A stretch of 64,000 nt of DNA. Origin: Rhynchosporium graminicola (lineage: Eukaryota; Ascomycota; Leotiomycetes; Helotiales; Ploettnerulaceae). Below are positions 37,298-49,051 of this stretch, in pieces. A model generated the notes under the pieces. The model was not told the DNA's origin, made no database searches, and worked only from the letters and a program-made list of their open reading frames with translations. The position numbers were made by a program, and so were the translations under genes. The stretch spans positions 1 through 64,000 of the forward strand of contig FJUW01000037.1 of NCBI GenBank assembly GCA_900074885.1, given 5' to 3'. Numbering within the stretch: the first letter of the stretch is position 1; every line of letters starts with the position of its first letter.

Positions 37298-40200
37298 TCA
37301 AGCTTCCGACCGGGTATAAGGTGCGATACCTGACGCATCACTGATACTACGTTGTCGTGCGGTCCGGCCTTCGCTCTCACTGTCGTCTTCATCGTCTTCG
37401 CTATCCATTTCCTCGTCACTGATATCTTCTTCAAACACAATACGCCTTAGAACACTCCGGTCAAATAGCTCGGCGACGAAATGTCGAACACCTAACCTGA
37501 AGTGGTGGGATTCTAAAAGCGTCATGATCTTCTTAAACAACTCCGGAGATTTGAATCCTGGCACTCGTTTTGCTTTGATATGGATGAGCTCAGTCATGGC
37601 TCTTTTCTGCAATACCGTATTGCCAAGGTCGACGATGAGTTGCAAGATTCGTTGATTGACGGGATCATCATCTTTGTTTGCTGCTGCAACAGCATCTCTT
37701 TGATTTTTGTCCATGATGATATCCATCACCTTCTCATGCTTCCAGGGCTGATAAGAGAGAAACTTGCTCAGATCGTTCGGGATGCAAAGTCCCAGCGAAA
37801 CACCCATGTTTGTTGTGTTGCTGTCCCAGCCATGCTCGGAGAGTATCTCAAGTCCATGAACACTCCTAGATATGAGTCCGAGTACAAAAAATGCTGTTCC
37901 GCGCAGACTCATGATCTCATGAGTCTCCGCTATCTTCACGATGTTCTCCACAACATCATACTCTTCTAGAAATGGTGCACCCAACTCCATGGAGCCGACA
38001 TTTCCCACTGCCCATAATGACCCTTTAACTTTTAGGATCAGCTCTGCATCGTCACAGAGCATGCCGTAATCACGAATAGTAGACGCAAACTCCTCAAAGT
38101 GACCCTTGTCTCGCAAGAGCTTGCAGCCTTCTTTCGTCCTAGTCAATTCCCTATAGAAGTGTGGTGGTACATGGGCGTCATTATCACCGTCCATCTCAAA
38201 GTTATCCTCATCTATGCTCATTCGATGCGAAGATTCTTCTTGAATCTCACCAAAAGATCTTGCTAAGCTCGCCTCGATGACTCCGACGTAGGTGTCGTTC
38301 CGACCTAAAAACCAGTCATCCATTTCATTGCTGATGTAGTCCAAGCCGTCCAGGTAGTGGTATCCAATGGAAGTGGACAGGAACCGTAAAAGTAGAGGAG
38401 CTCCAATTTCTCCAAGATGGTCCAGAGCCGGACGGCACTCGACTATGTATTCGAGATAGTACTTTCTGTTGCAAGCCTCCTCAAGGATCTTGATCGCAGT
38501 AGCACAGACTTCGACCTCGGGATCGTACAGTTGCGTGACGAGAAGCTGGATGGCCCACTTCGAATCACCCACACCTTGACTGGCAGGTCCGTTGGCTCTG
38601 GATCGGCTGGAGTACTTTCTAAGGACATTTGTGGCGAATATGCGTATTTCCTTCGATCCTGCGGTAAGAGCCTTAGAGAGCAATACACGAGGATGTCCTT
38701 GTAAGCTGTAGTCGAAATTCGAAAGGAGCAATTTAATAAGATCAGGTCGCTGCTTCAAGTCTATAATGTGGTACATCATATTGATCATGCGCCATCTGTC
38801 GAGCATTGCCAGCCCCCTGACATCGCCGCTCAACGTACCAAGCATGGCGAAGTACCCGTAACACAGGGTTTCAGAGAGGCGGTCCCTAGAGAACATGGGA
38901 GATTGGGCTGTCAAGCCGCTTGTCTGCGCTGCATCAGTATTTGTAGGATAGAACATTGGCAACTGAAACTTACAGGATCGCATTGCGCTAAGCATTCAGC
39001 TAATTGCCGAAGCAGCTTGTTATCGGACAAGTACTTGACACCTTCTTGTGTCTGCAGAAGTGTAGACATGAGTGCGCAGCCTACCCGGATGTACTTCTGC
39101 GTGATACGTGTGCTTCTGACCTCAGCAAACTTGTACTTGAAGGGCCTGTAGAAGCTCATGATCCGTTTAATGAACTTTGACGCTTTTATAGCTTCGTCAA
39201 GACGCTTCCCATTGAGCAAGGGACCCTCGATGATCTTCAAAATGATTTCCCATTTCCACTTGACCGGATTGGTACTTGACAACACCTGAGTTTCGACGAG
39301 TAGCTGGCGGAATGTCGTCTCATCCAACGTGACATTTGGATTCATTTTTGGCGTCTCTTCTAATCCTGCTAGATTGTCATTGCTGTTGTTGACGGCGCTG
39401 GTTAATGCGTTTGCGACTGAGGGATTCGATCGATACAAGGTCCGGGAGACGCTACTAATCTGGTAGACAGTTCCAGTAGCATCAAAACGTTCATTGTTAC
39501 CGAAATGTGAGGCGGCTGTGAACAGTTCAGGAAGGAGTTGCAGGTCGGAACTCCAACTCTGAGGGAGTAAGTTGCTAGCTAGCTTGAGAACTTCACCAAT
39601 TAGAAGTGTAGTCTTTCGCTTCAGCATAGAATTCTCGGCATCTCGAGTGACCTGCAGTAGGCTTTTGAGTAAATCTGAGGAGATGAGTACCGCCAGCAAA
39701 AGTGATGTATAGTGGTCAACAAAACTCTTATCGCCCGGCTCCTCTTCCACAGGTTGCGTTGACTTCTGAGGTGCTGATTTGAGGGTAGCTAATCTTCCAT
39801 ATGTAGTCAGTCGTCGGCCTGCCAGAAAAGAAGTCGCCCAAAATGGTGATTTGATTCGAAGAAGCGAGTAAAGCAGGTCAATTACTGTCTCTCGAATTGC
39901 CGTGCTTGGTAACATTAAACAAGAAACCAGCGACTTGATAGCTCGAAAATTGTACATAGACAAAGTCATAAGACCAGGCCAGGACTTCAAAGCAAAGCCA
40001 ATGGCCTTTGAATTTTGCTTCAGAATGCTTTCTTTCGCAAATAAAGAGTCGGTGAATGCGATGAAAAGCACTTCAAGTTCATAGCCAGATCTTAGGTATT
40101 TCCTTCGTTGGGGAGCGTCCAGGAGAAATAGAAATGCCCCAGTCAAACTTTCTGAGCCCTCGTAGGTACCCTCACCGAGTGCATCTGCCAAAGGCCGCAG

Positions 40201-41414
40201 ACCACCAGAAGAGACGACTAGAGCGGGATCTCGAACCATGATCTCAGCAAGCGTCTCTATGCAGATTGACTTGAGTCGATCTTCTGCATGCTCCGCAACG
40301 GACGAAATTGTCCTCACAACAGCTCTCGATATTTCTTTCACACCGTCTTTCACATCTAAAAAGGCTCTGATAAATTTTAAAGCTTGTTCCCGCTCAACAT
40401 CGGCCTTTCTTTCTTTGATCAGTGATCTAGAAACCTGTTAGTAAAGACCGTCCGAGTCGTGTTAACAAAAACTTACAAGACAACCAGATGATCAGTATTT
40501 AAGGATTTTATTTTGTGCAGAGAGGTTATATCAGATATAGCATATCTTGTCATGCGATATCCAGCAGCCACAACTTCTCTGCTCTCACTCAGAAGCATTA
40601 CTTGCATCCTCAAGCCAAACACTGACCAGACCAAGTCATGTTTCAGCGTTGGATGGCGTTTGAACAATTCTACCAGATTATTGGCGTGTCCAACGTAGTA
40701 GTCAGGCGTGAGTCCTTCAACCTCCAAAGCTTGCAGAATCTCTGCCAAAGCGTATGTAGGTGATTCTGTAGGTTCGTCATATTCTGACCCGAAACTCCTA
40801 GTCACACTTGGAGGAGAGCGTAATCCATTCGTACTTTGAAAAGTTACATCCATCCGAGTCCTGGTTGGTGTTGTAGGGGGCTTCGGCCGCTGTAACTCTG
40901 TTATTTCAATCCGCAGGTCTTTGATCCTCTGGTTGGAGGAATTGAGCTCCGCTTCAACTCTTTGTCTTTGCTCCTTGGTTTGTTTTGCCTTCTTGGTATT
41001 CAGTGCTTCCAGCATATTCTCGCTACCCTCCTTGATCTTCATTTCCCTATTCAGAGCTTCGCGCAGGAAGGTCAAGGCCTGTCCAGATCCCAACCCATCT
41101 TCCTCATTCATTCTTTCGAGATTGGCATTTGACATATTTACGTCCTGTCCAGAGGACTGTTTTGGAGGTGCCATCTGGCTTCGCATATTCGAACTGAAGC
41201 TCCCTGGCGCAACTGAGGGCGCAAGTGATGAACCTCGAGGACCGAAGGATAACGCAGAATTGCCCAGGACGCGAGGTCCATTGGCCCCAGCAGAAGGTTG
41301 CAATCCATCTCGACTGGATTCAAGGCTGGTCTTCGAGGGGTATGACGCCTGGGTATACAGTGACTTCTGAGTTGGCGTCGCGGACGTACTCAGAATGTTT
41401 GGTGGTCCAACCAT
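37298..41414 (-). CDS. AVO3: TORC2 subunit Rictor/AVO3/Ste16 (Pianissimo family)
   Basis: Scaffold of TOR complex 2, which controls AGC kinases, actin and membrane homeostasis. Exons on minus are 40477-41414 (and upstream), 38974-40426 and 37298-38923; the introns are 50 bp each, and the frame is kept. From the first in-frame ATG (41414) the protein is 1338 aa. A Ser/Pro-rich N-terminus is followed by a coiled coil or HR1-like stretch (REALNREMKIKEGSENMLEA, about residues 115-175). The Rictor armadillo-like N domain (DYYVGHANNLVELFKRHPTL; IKSLNTDHLVVL; EISRAVVRTISSVAEHAED) comes next. The later Rictor blocks include SETLCYGYFAMLGTLSGDVR, RFLSTSIGYHYL and GSLWAVGNVGSMELG. The acidic tail is SDEEMDSEDDEDDSESEG. 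The frame stays open 59 codons upstream of 41414 to a TAG without an ATG, so the true 5' end may lie in a lost or unseen exon. Confidence 0.9.
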
Positions 41415-41689
41415 CTGGCCATCGACGGGGGGAAGGTCAACGGGCGATGACTGGGGGTCGCATGTGTATTGTAAATACTGGAAGGATGTCGAATCATCCA
41501 ACCTGACTCTAGAGCGGTCCGGGGCGCATTCGAGGTCAGATTTATTGGAGGGGTTCGCGATGGGGATACGGTCGTAGAATAGCGGGCGGTTGATATGCAG
41601 CTAAGGTACGGCTGGTATTGGTAAAGTTGGCGCTGATATAGTGATTCTTCGGGTTAGCGTGATTCTTTAGTAAATAACGCCGGTATACC

Positions 41690-42905
41690 GCCCTTTAGTA
41701 TGAACCCTACTAAATATTAATATACTATAATTATCAGAACTAGAAACTACTAAAGCTCTATAAATATTATACTAATTTACCTCTAAACTACTTCTTTTTA
41801 AAGCTCTTAATCTATAGAGTATATATTTAGTCTATAGCTATACCTTCTAAATCTGCTTTCAAGATTAGTATAAAAGCTCTAAAAGTACGTAAATCGACTA
41901 AACTATATACTCGACTATCTTCTGCGCTAGTACAACTAGCTAAAAATAACCTTGAAAATCAATACTAAGAGTACTGCAACTAAGTCTACTAAGCTTACTA
42001 TAGACTCAGTTATAGCTATAGTACTAGCTATAGTACTAGCTATAGTACTAGTACTAGCTATAGTAAGCTAATCGACGCCTCTATCTCTATCTGAATCGAT
42101 TATACTCTCTTCTTCGCCTCTGCAGATTATTATATAAGTTATAGAGTTGGAAATTCGATACTACTTAGATAGCGAGCGTATTAGTAGTATAGTTAGTAGT
42201 ATTTCAAATAAGCTAGGAGAGGAGGGATATACTTATTAATTAATTAAGGAGACTACTAGAGAGATAATAGATAATACTATTAATTTAAGAGGTATTTCTA
42301 GCCTAAGAAGAGATTATACTTACTAGTACGCTACGTATAGAGCTAATAGTAATCCGACTAAGGTAGATATTAGTAATTTAGCTAATTTCGACTATATTAT
42401 TAAATAAGTTTCAAACTAGAGCGCTAAAAGTAAGAAGAAGATACTTAGACTCTAGATTTACTTTAGTATTATCTTAACTCCTTAAAGTATAATTCGACCT
42501 CTAATAGAAAGATCTAGTACTAGTAAAGCCTTTAATTATTACTATTCTAAAGCGTATATATAGAGATCTAAGAGAGGAGAGAGAGGAAGTACTAAAGCCT
42601 AAGAAACCTCGTATAGCGATAATATAGTTAATAGAGAAGGAGAAACTAAGCTATTAAGCTGAAAAAGAAACCTTTAAGAAGCTCTTAACTTTAATTCAAG
42701 TACTATAAGCTTATAAAGTTAGCTCTTATAGTTTAACTACTCGCTTTTACTAAGTAGATAATAATAAGTACTATTACTTTTCAGGAGCTAGTTTGACTTA
42801 CTAGAGCTATAATATTAAAGAAGGAGTTATTATAATTAATAAGTCTTCTATACTTTATAGAAGAGACTTATTAAGAGAGTTTACTAAGTATCGAGAGATA
42901 GAAGA
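41690..42905. other. Second RIP-mutated island, element type unrecognised
   Basis: AT-rich, nearly free of CA/TG, no open frame. On plus, ignoring stops, parts read as charged protein-like sequence (for example KKPRIAII.LIEKEKLSY at about 42600-42660 and LYRRDLLREFTKYREIEEVKE at about 42850-42900). I cannot assign a transposon family. It starts about 110 bp from the AVO3 reading frame. Confidence 0.55.
42010..42066. repeat. 12-bp tandem repeat GCTATAGTACTA
   Basis: About four units of GCTATAGTACTA with one partial GTACTA unit, inside the RIP island. Confidence 0.85.
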
Positions 42906-43038
42906 AGTAAAAGAGAGAATGTTGGATTTGTAACCAGTACCTTGGTCAGTTTTGCCTGCATTAGCATACACACCCTGTACCTTGTCAGTACAAGGTCTTA
43001 GTACCTGGTTCAGTACCCTGCGCATGTACCTTGTTATA

Positions 43039-44344
43039 CCTGGCACCTACTTCGTACAGGCTCTAAATAACGTACATTCGGTGTCAGTGCACTCTCTAGA
43101 AGGTTCCCCCCCTGATAGGCATTCTGGCCAATAACTATATTATACTTCCCACGCCGCCCTACTATAGAAATTTATACTCAGGGAACCTTAATTCATCATA
43201 GAGGAGTTATTATACTTAGTGCTAACGCTAAAAACACTACGAAAGTAGTACACACGTGATAATCGATTGCGAATTAAGACCTTATATTCTTATACCGGCT
43301 TTACTTAAGCTAAAATTGCCCTTCAATTAAACCTTACGCTTCGACAAGTTAACTACGCTCTCTCTCATCGACTTACTCCTTAAAAACACACTCGAGGAAA
43401 AAGACCTTTCCTTAATACCCCGTAGCGGAAGTACCTTATCGAATAGGTTACTTCTTCAAGTGCAAATCGACGTGTTCGATAGACAGATATACCTTCGATC
43501 TTATAGTAAGACTATAGAGAGAAAGTAATTAGAGCCGCATTTCAAAAGGAAGGCTTTATATAGCGAATTGCTAAACAAAAGCCTCCTTTAACTACGTAGT
43601 ACTAATAAGATCGACTTAATTAGGCCTAGGAGCACTTATTCTGGTCTGACGAGCAGTAGTCGAATGTACTTTAGAGTAACGAGACGTGAGTTAATCCTAG
43701 AAAGTATACGAAAGCATAAGTTACTCGAAAGAAAGGAGAAGAAGAGTTATATCATACGGATTATATCGAGGAAAGGCACTAAAGGAAGATCGGGTAGATA
43801 TTTTAGGGCTCGATAAGTAGTAAATACAGGAGGTATCGAGGCCTCTTTTAGAAGAAGGACTAGGAAACGATTAATAAAAGCTCTTATTCTGGAATAATTA
43901 TTCTAATAGTTTAAGAGGTTTTATAATAATACCCCGAACTTATATTTCAGTAAGATAACGCGAAAGGGCACTCCTCGAACTTCACAAAATCAGTCTTTGA
44001 AGCTCTCGGAATCACTCTTATCTTCTGGCCTGTAAACTCTCCTGATTTGAACCCAATCGAGACTCTATAGGACCTCATGATAGACTACCTTGAAGAGCGC
44101 TCTTCAGTAGTCCATAGGTCGTATAAACGCCTTCGAGAGGCTGTTCAAGAGGCCTGGGAATCAATAACATATGCTACGATTCAAGAGCTTATTCGAGGAA
44201 TAGGTGACAGATGTATCGCAGTGATTCTAGCTGAAGGTGGCTATATAAAATACTAGGGATTATTATAAAAGCAGCATTGCCAAGTATCTAGTGTGCATTG
44301 ACTTGAAAAGAACAATATTTAGGCCCTGTACGAAGCAAGTAAGG
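43039..44344 (+). mobile_element. Tc1/mariner DNA transposon with terminal inverted repeats
   Basis: About 1.3 kb, flanked by TA on both sides (43037-43038, 44345-44346). The left end CCTGGCACCTACTTCGTACAGG...CTAAATA matches the reverse complement of the right end (CCTTACTTGCTTCGTACAGGGCCTAAATATTG). Similarity between the inverted ends extends about 60 bp inward (GTCAGTGCAC on the left against GTCAATGCAC on the right). Size, TA flanks and TIRs are typical of Tc1-like elements. It contains one transposase pseudogene. Confidence 0.87.
43220..44257 (+). pseudogene. Tc1-like DDE transposase, RIP-inactivated
   Basis: Ignoring stops, the plus strand reads as a Tc1 transposase. An N-terminal DNA-binding part includes LNLTLRQVNYALSHRLTP (about 43330) and is followed by a KRKYLIE.V segment. 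The catalytic region has WSDEQ..NVL.SNET (about 43645-43680; normally WSDET, with the first Asp now Asn), then Q.DNAKGHSS (about 43950) and SPDLNPIETL (about 44035-44065) with the last acidic residue intact. The last 100 codons (DLMIDYLEERSSVVHRSYKR onward) are open, so RIP is lighter at the 3' end. Several TAG/TAA stops upstream destroy function. Confidence 0.87.
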
Positions 44345-44346
44345 TA

Positions 44347-44770
44347 ATCAAGAGGCTCCAGTAGCGCAGTTCGGAATACGCCGAGAACCCATCTCGAGCC
44401 TCACGGCCATCACCCCTCACAACACCTGCAAGACCAATAGCAAAGCTTCAAGCAGCGGCAGAGCGAGCGATCCCCTCCAAGATCTGGAAAAGGCCACTGA
44501 GTTACAAGCTCCGATTTGAAAGGTTAGAAATTTGCTTCTCTACTATCCACCGGGCGGCACAACCCGTTGGAGCTGTACTGAAACGATAAGAGCTCCCCCT
44601 CCCACTTACTTAAATGACAAGCTTCTCCATCGACTACCACCACTCAATTCCTTGTATTCCTAGAAGAACGTTATAGAGTTAGAATTGAAAGAGGTACTCC
44701 CTTACTCGGATACCTATCAGACCTGTTTCTAGACTTCCTATAACTCTCTTCTTCGATATCTTTATTCACA
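44347..44770. promoter_or_regulatory. Uricase upstream region
   Basis: 424 bp between the Tc1 right end and the uricase ATG, so the transposon lies close to the uricase promoter. A tRNA A-box-like string (TAGCGCAGTTCGG, about 44361-44373) occurs immediately inside it, but no complete tRNA folds from it. Confidence 0.5.
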
Positions 44771-45793
44771 ATGTCTGCTGTGATATCCTCCGCGCGATAT
44801 GGCAAGGACAATGTCCGCGTCTACAAAGTCGAGAAGGACCCAAATACAGGCGTACAGACAGTCATAGAAATGACCGTCTGCGTACTATTGGAGGGGGCCA
44901 TTGACACATCGTACGAGACAGCCCTCCCCAAAGACTTCCAACCAAACACTAACAGGAAACGCAGATACACCAAAGCCGACAACAGCGTAGTCGTCGCAAC
45001 CGATTCGATCAAGAACACCATATACATCAAGGCCAAAGAACACCCCGTTACCCCCCCTGAGCTATTCGCCAGTGTCCTAGGTACTCATTTCATCGAAAAA
45101 TACGCCCACATCACAACTGCCAACGTAAAAATCATAACGCACCGCTGGACACGGATGACAATCAATGGGAAACCACACCCACACTCCTTCTACCGGGACG
45201 GAAACGAGACGCGGAATGTCGAAGCTGTCGTCTCCAAGACCAACGGTATCCAAATTCGTAGCAGCATAGTCGGTCTCTTGGTGTTAAAAAGCACCGGGTC
45301 CGCCTTCCATGGTTTTGTACGAGATGAATATACCACTCTGCCAGAAGTCTGGGACAGAATCTTGAGCACGGATGTTGATGCTACGTGGACGTGGAAAACC
45401 TTCCCTGGGATGAGCGCCGTGAATGCTGCGGTACCAAAGTTCGATCGGGCGTGGGAGAATGCAAGGGCCATCACGATGAAGACTTTCGCCGAGGAGGATA
45501 GTCCATCAGTGCAAAATACCATGTATAAGATGTGTGAGAGCATCCTAGCTGCTGTTCCCGAGGTTGCAAATGTGGAGTACAAATTGCCTAATAAGCATTA
45601 TTTTGAAGTTGGTACGTATCTTTATCGTCAATCTAGTGGTCGGAAGCAGTGAAACTGACGATGTACAGATATGTCCTGGCACAAGGGCCTCAAGAATACT
45701 GGCAAGGATGCTGAAGTCTACGCTCCTCAGTCCGGACCTAATGGACTTATACAGGTCACTGTTGCTCGTCCGTCTAAGGAGTCTAGATTATAG
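44771..45793 (+). CDS. uaZ: Uricase (urate oxidase), peroxisomal
   Basis: Oxidises urate to 5-hydroxyisourate and H2O2 in purine catabolism. Two exons (44771-45611, 45669-45793) give 321 aa. Seen are the N-terminal ARYGKDNVRVYKV block, the VVATDSIKNT segment carrying the catalytic Thr and Asp, the HRWTRM...HSF block, the second-half equivalents (LVLKSTGSAFHGFVRDEYTT, DVDATWTW), and the uricase signature LPNKHYFEV just before the intron. The second exon supplies DMSWHKGLKN and a Gln-containing NGLIQVTVARP. The protein ends in SRL, a PTS1 signal for peroxisomal import. It appears intact despite the Tc1 element 426 bp upstream. The symbol follows Aspergillus usage. Confidence 0.96.
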
Positions 45794-46346
45794 AAAGAGT
45801 ATAAGACTGTTTCTGGTTCAGATGTACCGCGCATGTGAGGAGTCCCTAGCTCACTTGAATGTATCATGGACTTTGGGATTTGAAATAGGCGTTGGTTTGA
45901 GAGCGGTGCTCTTCCTGGCGCAGGATCGATCGTGTTCAAGTATCAAGTTCTGCTGCATTGTATACGGAGTTTGCAGATGCGATGGATTCAAACAGGTTCC
46001 TCAATCAACGTGACTGGGCCTTTTGAGAAATATGTGATAACCAGCAATGCTTTTTCTCATTCAATGTTATTCAAGCATAAATTCATTACTGAAATCGATC
46101 AGTTGGGCAAGCTACTTATTATATTGAGGGCCAAAATATATTGGGGGCCAAAATACTACTTGATGGAGCACACTTTGAGAAGCATATGCATTAAAAAGAA
46201 GAAGCTGCCTACATATCATGCAAGCATGTGCGCATCATAGTCATCGCAGGTGACGGGCTTCTTTCGTAAGCTCTATGAGAACGCCTTGAGGGATCATACA
46301 ACCTAAACCCATTCCATTCCCAATGCAACGAAAAGACCATCATCAA
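45794..46346. other. Spacer between convergent uricase and eIF3c genes
   Basis: No gene. A 12-bp direct repeat GGGCCAAAATA occurs twice around 46130-46155. It is expected to hold both 3' UTRs. Confidence 0.6.
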
Positions 46347-49051
46347 CTAAGCTCGGATCGCCGCGCCGAGAGCACCACCTGTGAACTGGGTACCGCCCTG
46401 TTGTCTGGGAGCACGGTTTTCTCCTCCTCCCCCTCCTCGTCCGCCACCTCCTCTGCCACCTCCTCTTCCACCACGTCCTCCGCGTCCACCTCGGCCTCCT
46501 TGTCTCTCGAAGGCATTGGCTGTACCTTGAGTTCTCGTCTCCAGAGTTCGCTCGTTGCTCTCAATCAAACCGCTAGCCTTGTCACTCAGAGTAAGTGCCA
46601 AACTCTGTAGTCTGCTCAACTCAACACCCTTTCTGAAAATAATGGAAGCATTAACTTGGTCCAGAGCAGCAGCGAGCTCTTCATGACTGATCATCTTGCT
46701 AACAATAGCGGCAACCTTACGGTCAGAGAGCTCGAACATCGACGAGAGTGTGCCGACGGCGAGGGTGTCATAGTATGGGGCGTATGTGAAGAGGTAGGTT
46801 CTGAGACCCTCCTCTTGGATTTGCGCAGAGAGCATCTCTTTGATAGAGTCTGGCTTGGCCATGAGTTCCCAGATCTTGATAGAGTGGATGAACTCGGTAG
46901 CCTTTTCCCACTCTCCAGCGGCCAAAGCTTTCGAGGCTTGCATGACATGGTCTCTGGTGTTCTCGGGTGGGCCGGTGAAGATTTGTCGCTCATGGTACTC
47001 AAGCATGCGGCGGTAGGTCTTGCTGATGACTCGCTTCTTGATGTCGGGTGACGAGCCAGTTTGTGCAAGGAGAGGAATTTCGAGAAGCATACTGCAGGTG
47101 AGGTAGACGCATTCGAGGAGTTCGAGGTTGATGTGCATATGGAATGGAAGCTGGCGTTGTCGCTCGAGACGTTCCTGTTCTGGAGATACTTGGTTGTATT
47201 TTTGAATCATGACACCCTGGGCAAGTAACTCCTTTTGTCGCCCACTACCACAGATCTCCTGGAGAGTAGTTTGGGCTTCGTACACAAGACCAGCTCTAAA
47301 GGCACAGAGACCGACTTGAACAAGCGTCCGGTTGAAGAGAATTTGGCTGTGAACGTCGAAAGCGTTGATGGTTTCTTGCAAATGAGACATCAGCATCATA
47401 TCGCGAGACTTGTAGTAATTGTCGTGAAGGGCAAGGAAGTAGATCTGGCACAGCATAGCTCTAGCACGGATGATGCCTTCGCTGTTGATGAAAAGGTAAT
47501 TGCACAGAACATTGACCAGAGCTGCAGCATCTGCAAACTCAGTTCGTGGGGTAATGGCGGATTCAAGGTTCTCGGGGATGGCCTTCCAGCAGTTTTCTTC
47601 GAGGATCTTGACTACGGCAGATGGCTAGAAGGAATTAGTGATTAAATGGGAGAAAAATACCGGTTCAAGACTTGCCTTAAAGTAAACGTGCTCAAGTCTT
47701 CTCATGATAATGCGGTTGACACTATCCTGAGAGACCTGTAACTTTTCGTCCTGGCGGAGATTCTCCGTGTACAACAGAACTCGGGTGATGTTGTTGTAGA
47801 GGGCACCTTCGTCAGAAAGTCGGTCGATATATTCAGCAGTGTGAGGATCGATGTGTTGAAGAGATCTGGTGAGCTCATCGTCAAGTCGCTCAACATAGGA
47901 CACAATGCTGCCAGGGATCTTGAATGTTTCGCCAGCTGCAATGGTTGGTTGCTTGTCATCGTCCTCCCATTCTTCGGCTGTCTCAACGACGACCAGCTCC
48001 CTATTTGACTCCAATACCTCCAGGAGGTTACCAAACTCTTGCTCGGCCGCCTTCCATTGATCTTGTGTCATAAAAGTTTGAACGCCTGTTGTCAAGTCGA
48101 ATCTGGTGGAAATAAGAGTCAAGAGAACGCGGACTTTCTGATATGGAGTCGTGGCAACCTCGTAAAGCTTCTCCATAATCTTGATCTGCTCGGTACGATC
48201 GGTGTTCTTCTTTCCTCGAGACTCCATAATTGTGCGTAGGTGCTTGAGGATGCTCTCCGGTGTGAATTGTAGTGTCCGTCCACCTCTCAAAACGGTCGAG
48301 AAACCCTCATTATCATCCTCAAAGGTAGCCTGGGGCACGCCCGAGATCGCCTTCGGCTTCTTAGGCTTTGGGGCTGGCTCCTCTTCCTCGTCAGATTCCA
48401 TAAATGCCTCCTTATCGGCTCTGTACGCATCAATATCCTTCTGGTAATCCTTGTTGTTCTTCTTGATACGTTGTTTGACAGCATTCAGGCCACGGGCGTT
48501 GGTCGCATTCATCTTCTTTGTGCTGACTTTTTGCTTCGCGATCGTCTCGTTCATGAAATCCTCCAGCTCTGCGACAGCTTTAACATACAGCTTAGGCGTG
48601 TTGCCGGTCGCAACCAACTTCACCACTTGTCTGTTGAGTTTGTCGAATTCTGATCGAGATGTCAGCCCGGATCTCCAAAGTCTGCTGCATTAAACCCACC
48701 AGCAGAAATGACATGCCAATCGTTGATCTTCTCTCCATTTTCGATGGCCTTGATGGTACCCTCCAGCTCCTCGAAACGCTTGTCTTTCGCACTCTTTGCT
48801 ACTCGAGTCACGTCTTTATCGCTGTCGCTGTCACTCTCAGAATCTGCGTCTCGCAAGAACTTGCTGACACCACCCTTCTTTCCGCCTTCTTCGTCGCTGC
48901 TAGAGGAATCATCCTCAGCTTCGTCGGAATCGTCATCGGAGTCTTCTGCATCGGAGGCTTCCTCTGCCTCCTCCTTGTCGGAATAAAGCTCCTCCTCTTC
49001 GTCGGAGCTACTCTCGCTCGAACTGTCGCCGTGGAAGAATCGGGACGCCAT
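46347..49051 (-). CDS. NIP1: Translation initiation factor eIF3 subunit c
   Basis: Core subunit of eIF3, contacting eIF1/eIF5 and the 40S ribosome. Exons are 48700-49051, 47676-48649 and 46347-47624, giving 867 aa. The N-terminus [19 protein letters not shown] is followed by an acidic Ser/Asp/Glu tract (about residues 8-70). The first intron joins WHVISA to [12 protein letters not shown]. The second intron has a GC donor (GCAAGT) and a normal AG acceptor, and joins RRLEHVYFK to [13 protein letters not shown] in frame. Any GT donor nearby would break this conserved segment. A PCI domain with winged helix lies near the C-terminus ([20 protein letters not shown]). The tail is Gly/Arg-rich ([11 protein letters not shown] repeats), ending GALGAAIRA. 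Confidence 0.95.

Noticed and set aside
44354..44420. Complete tRNA gene
   Set aside because: The A-box is convincing, but no B-box, anticodon arm or acceptor pairing could be drawn.
45564..46013. 149-codon plus frame downstream of uricase
   Set aside because: It overlaps uricase exon 2 in a different frame; exon 2 ends with the expected SRL signal.
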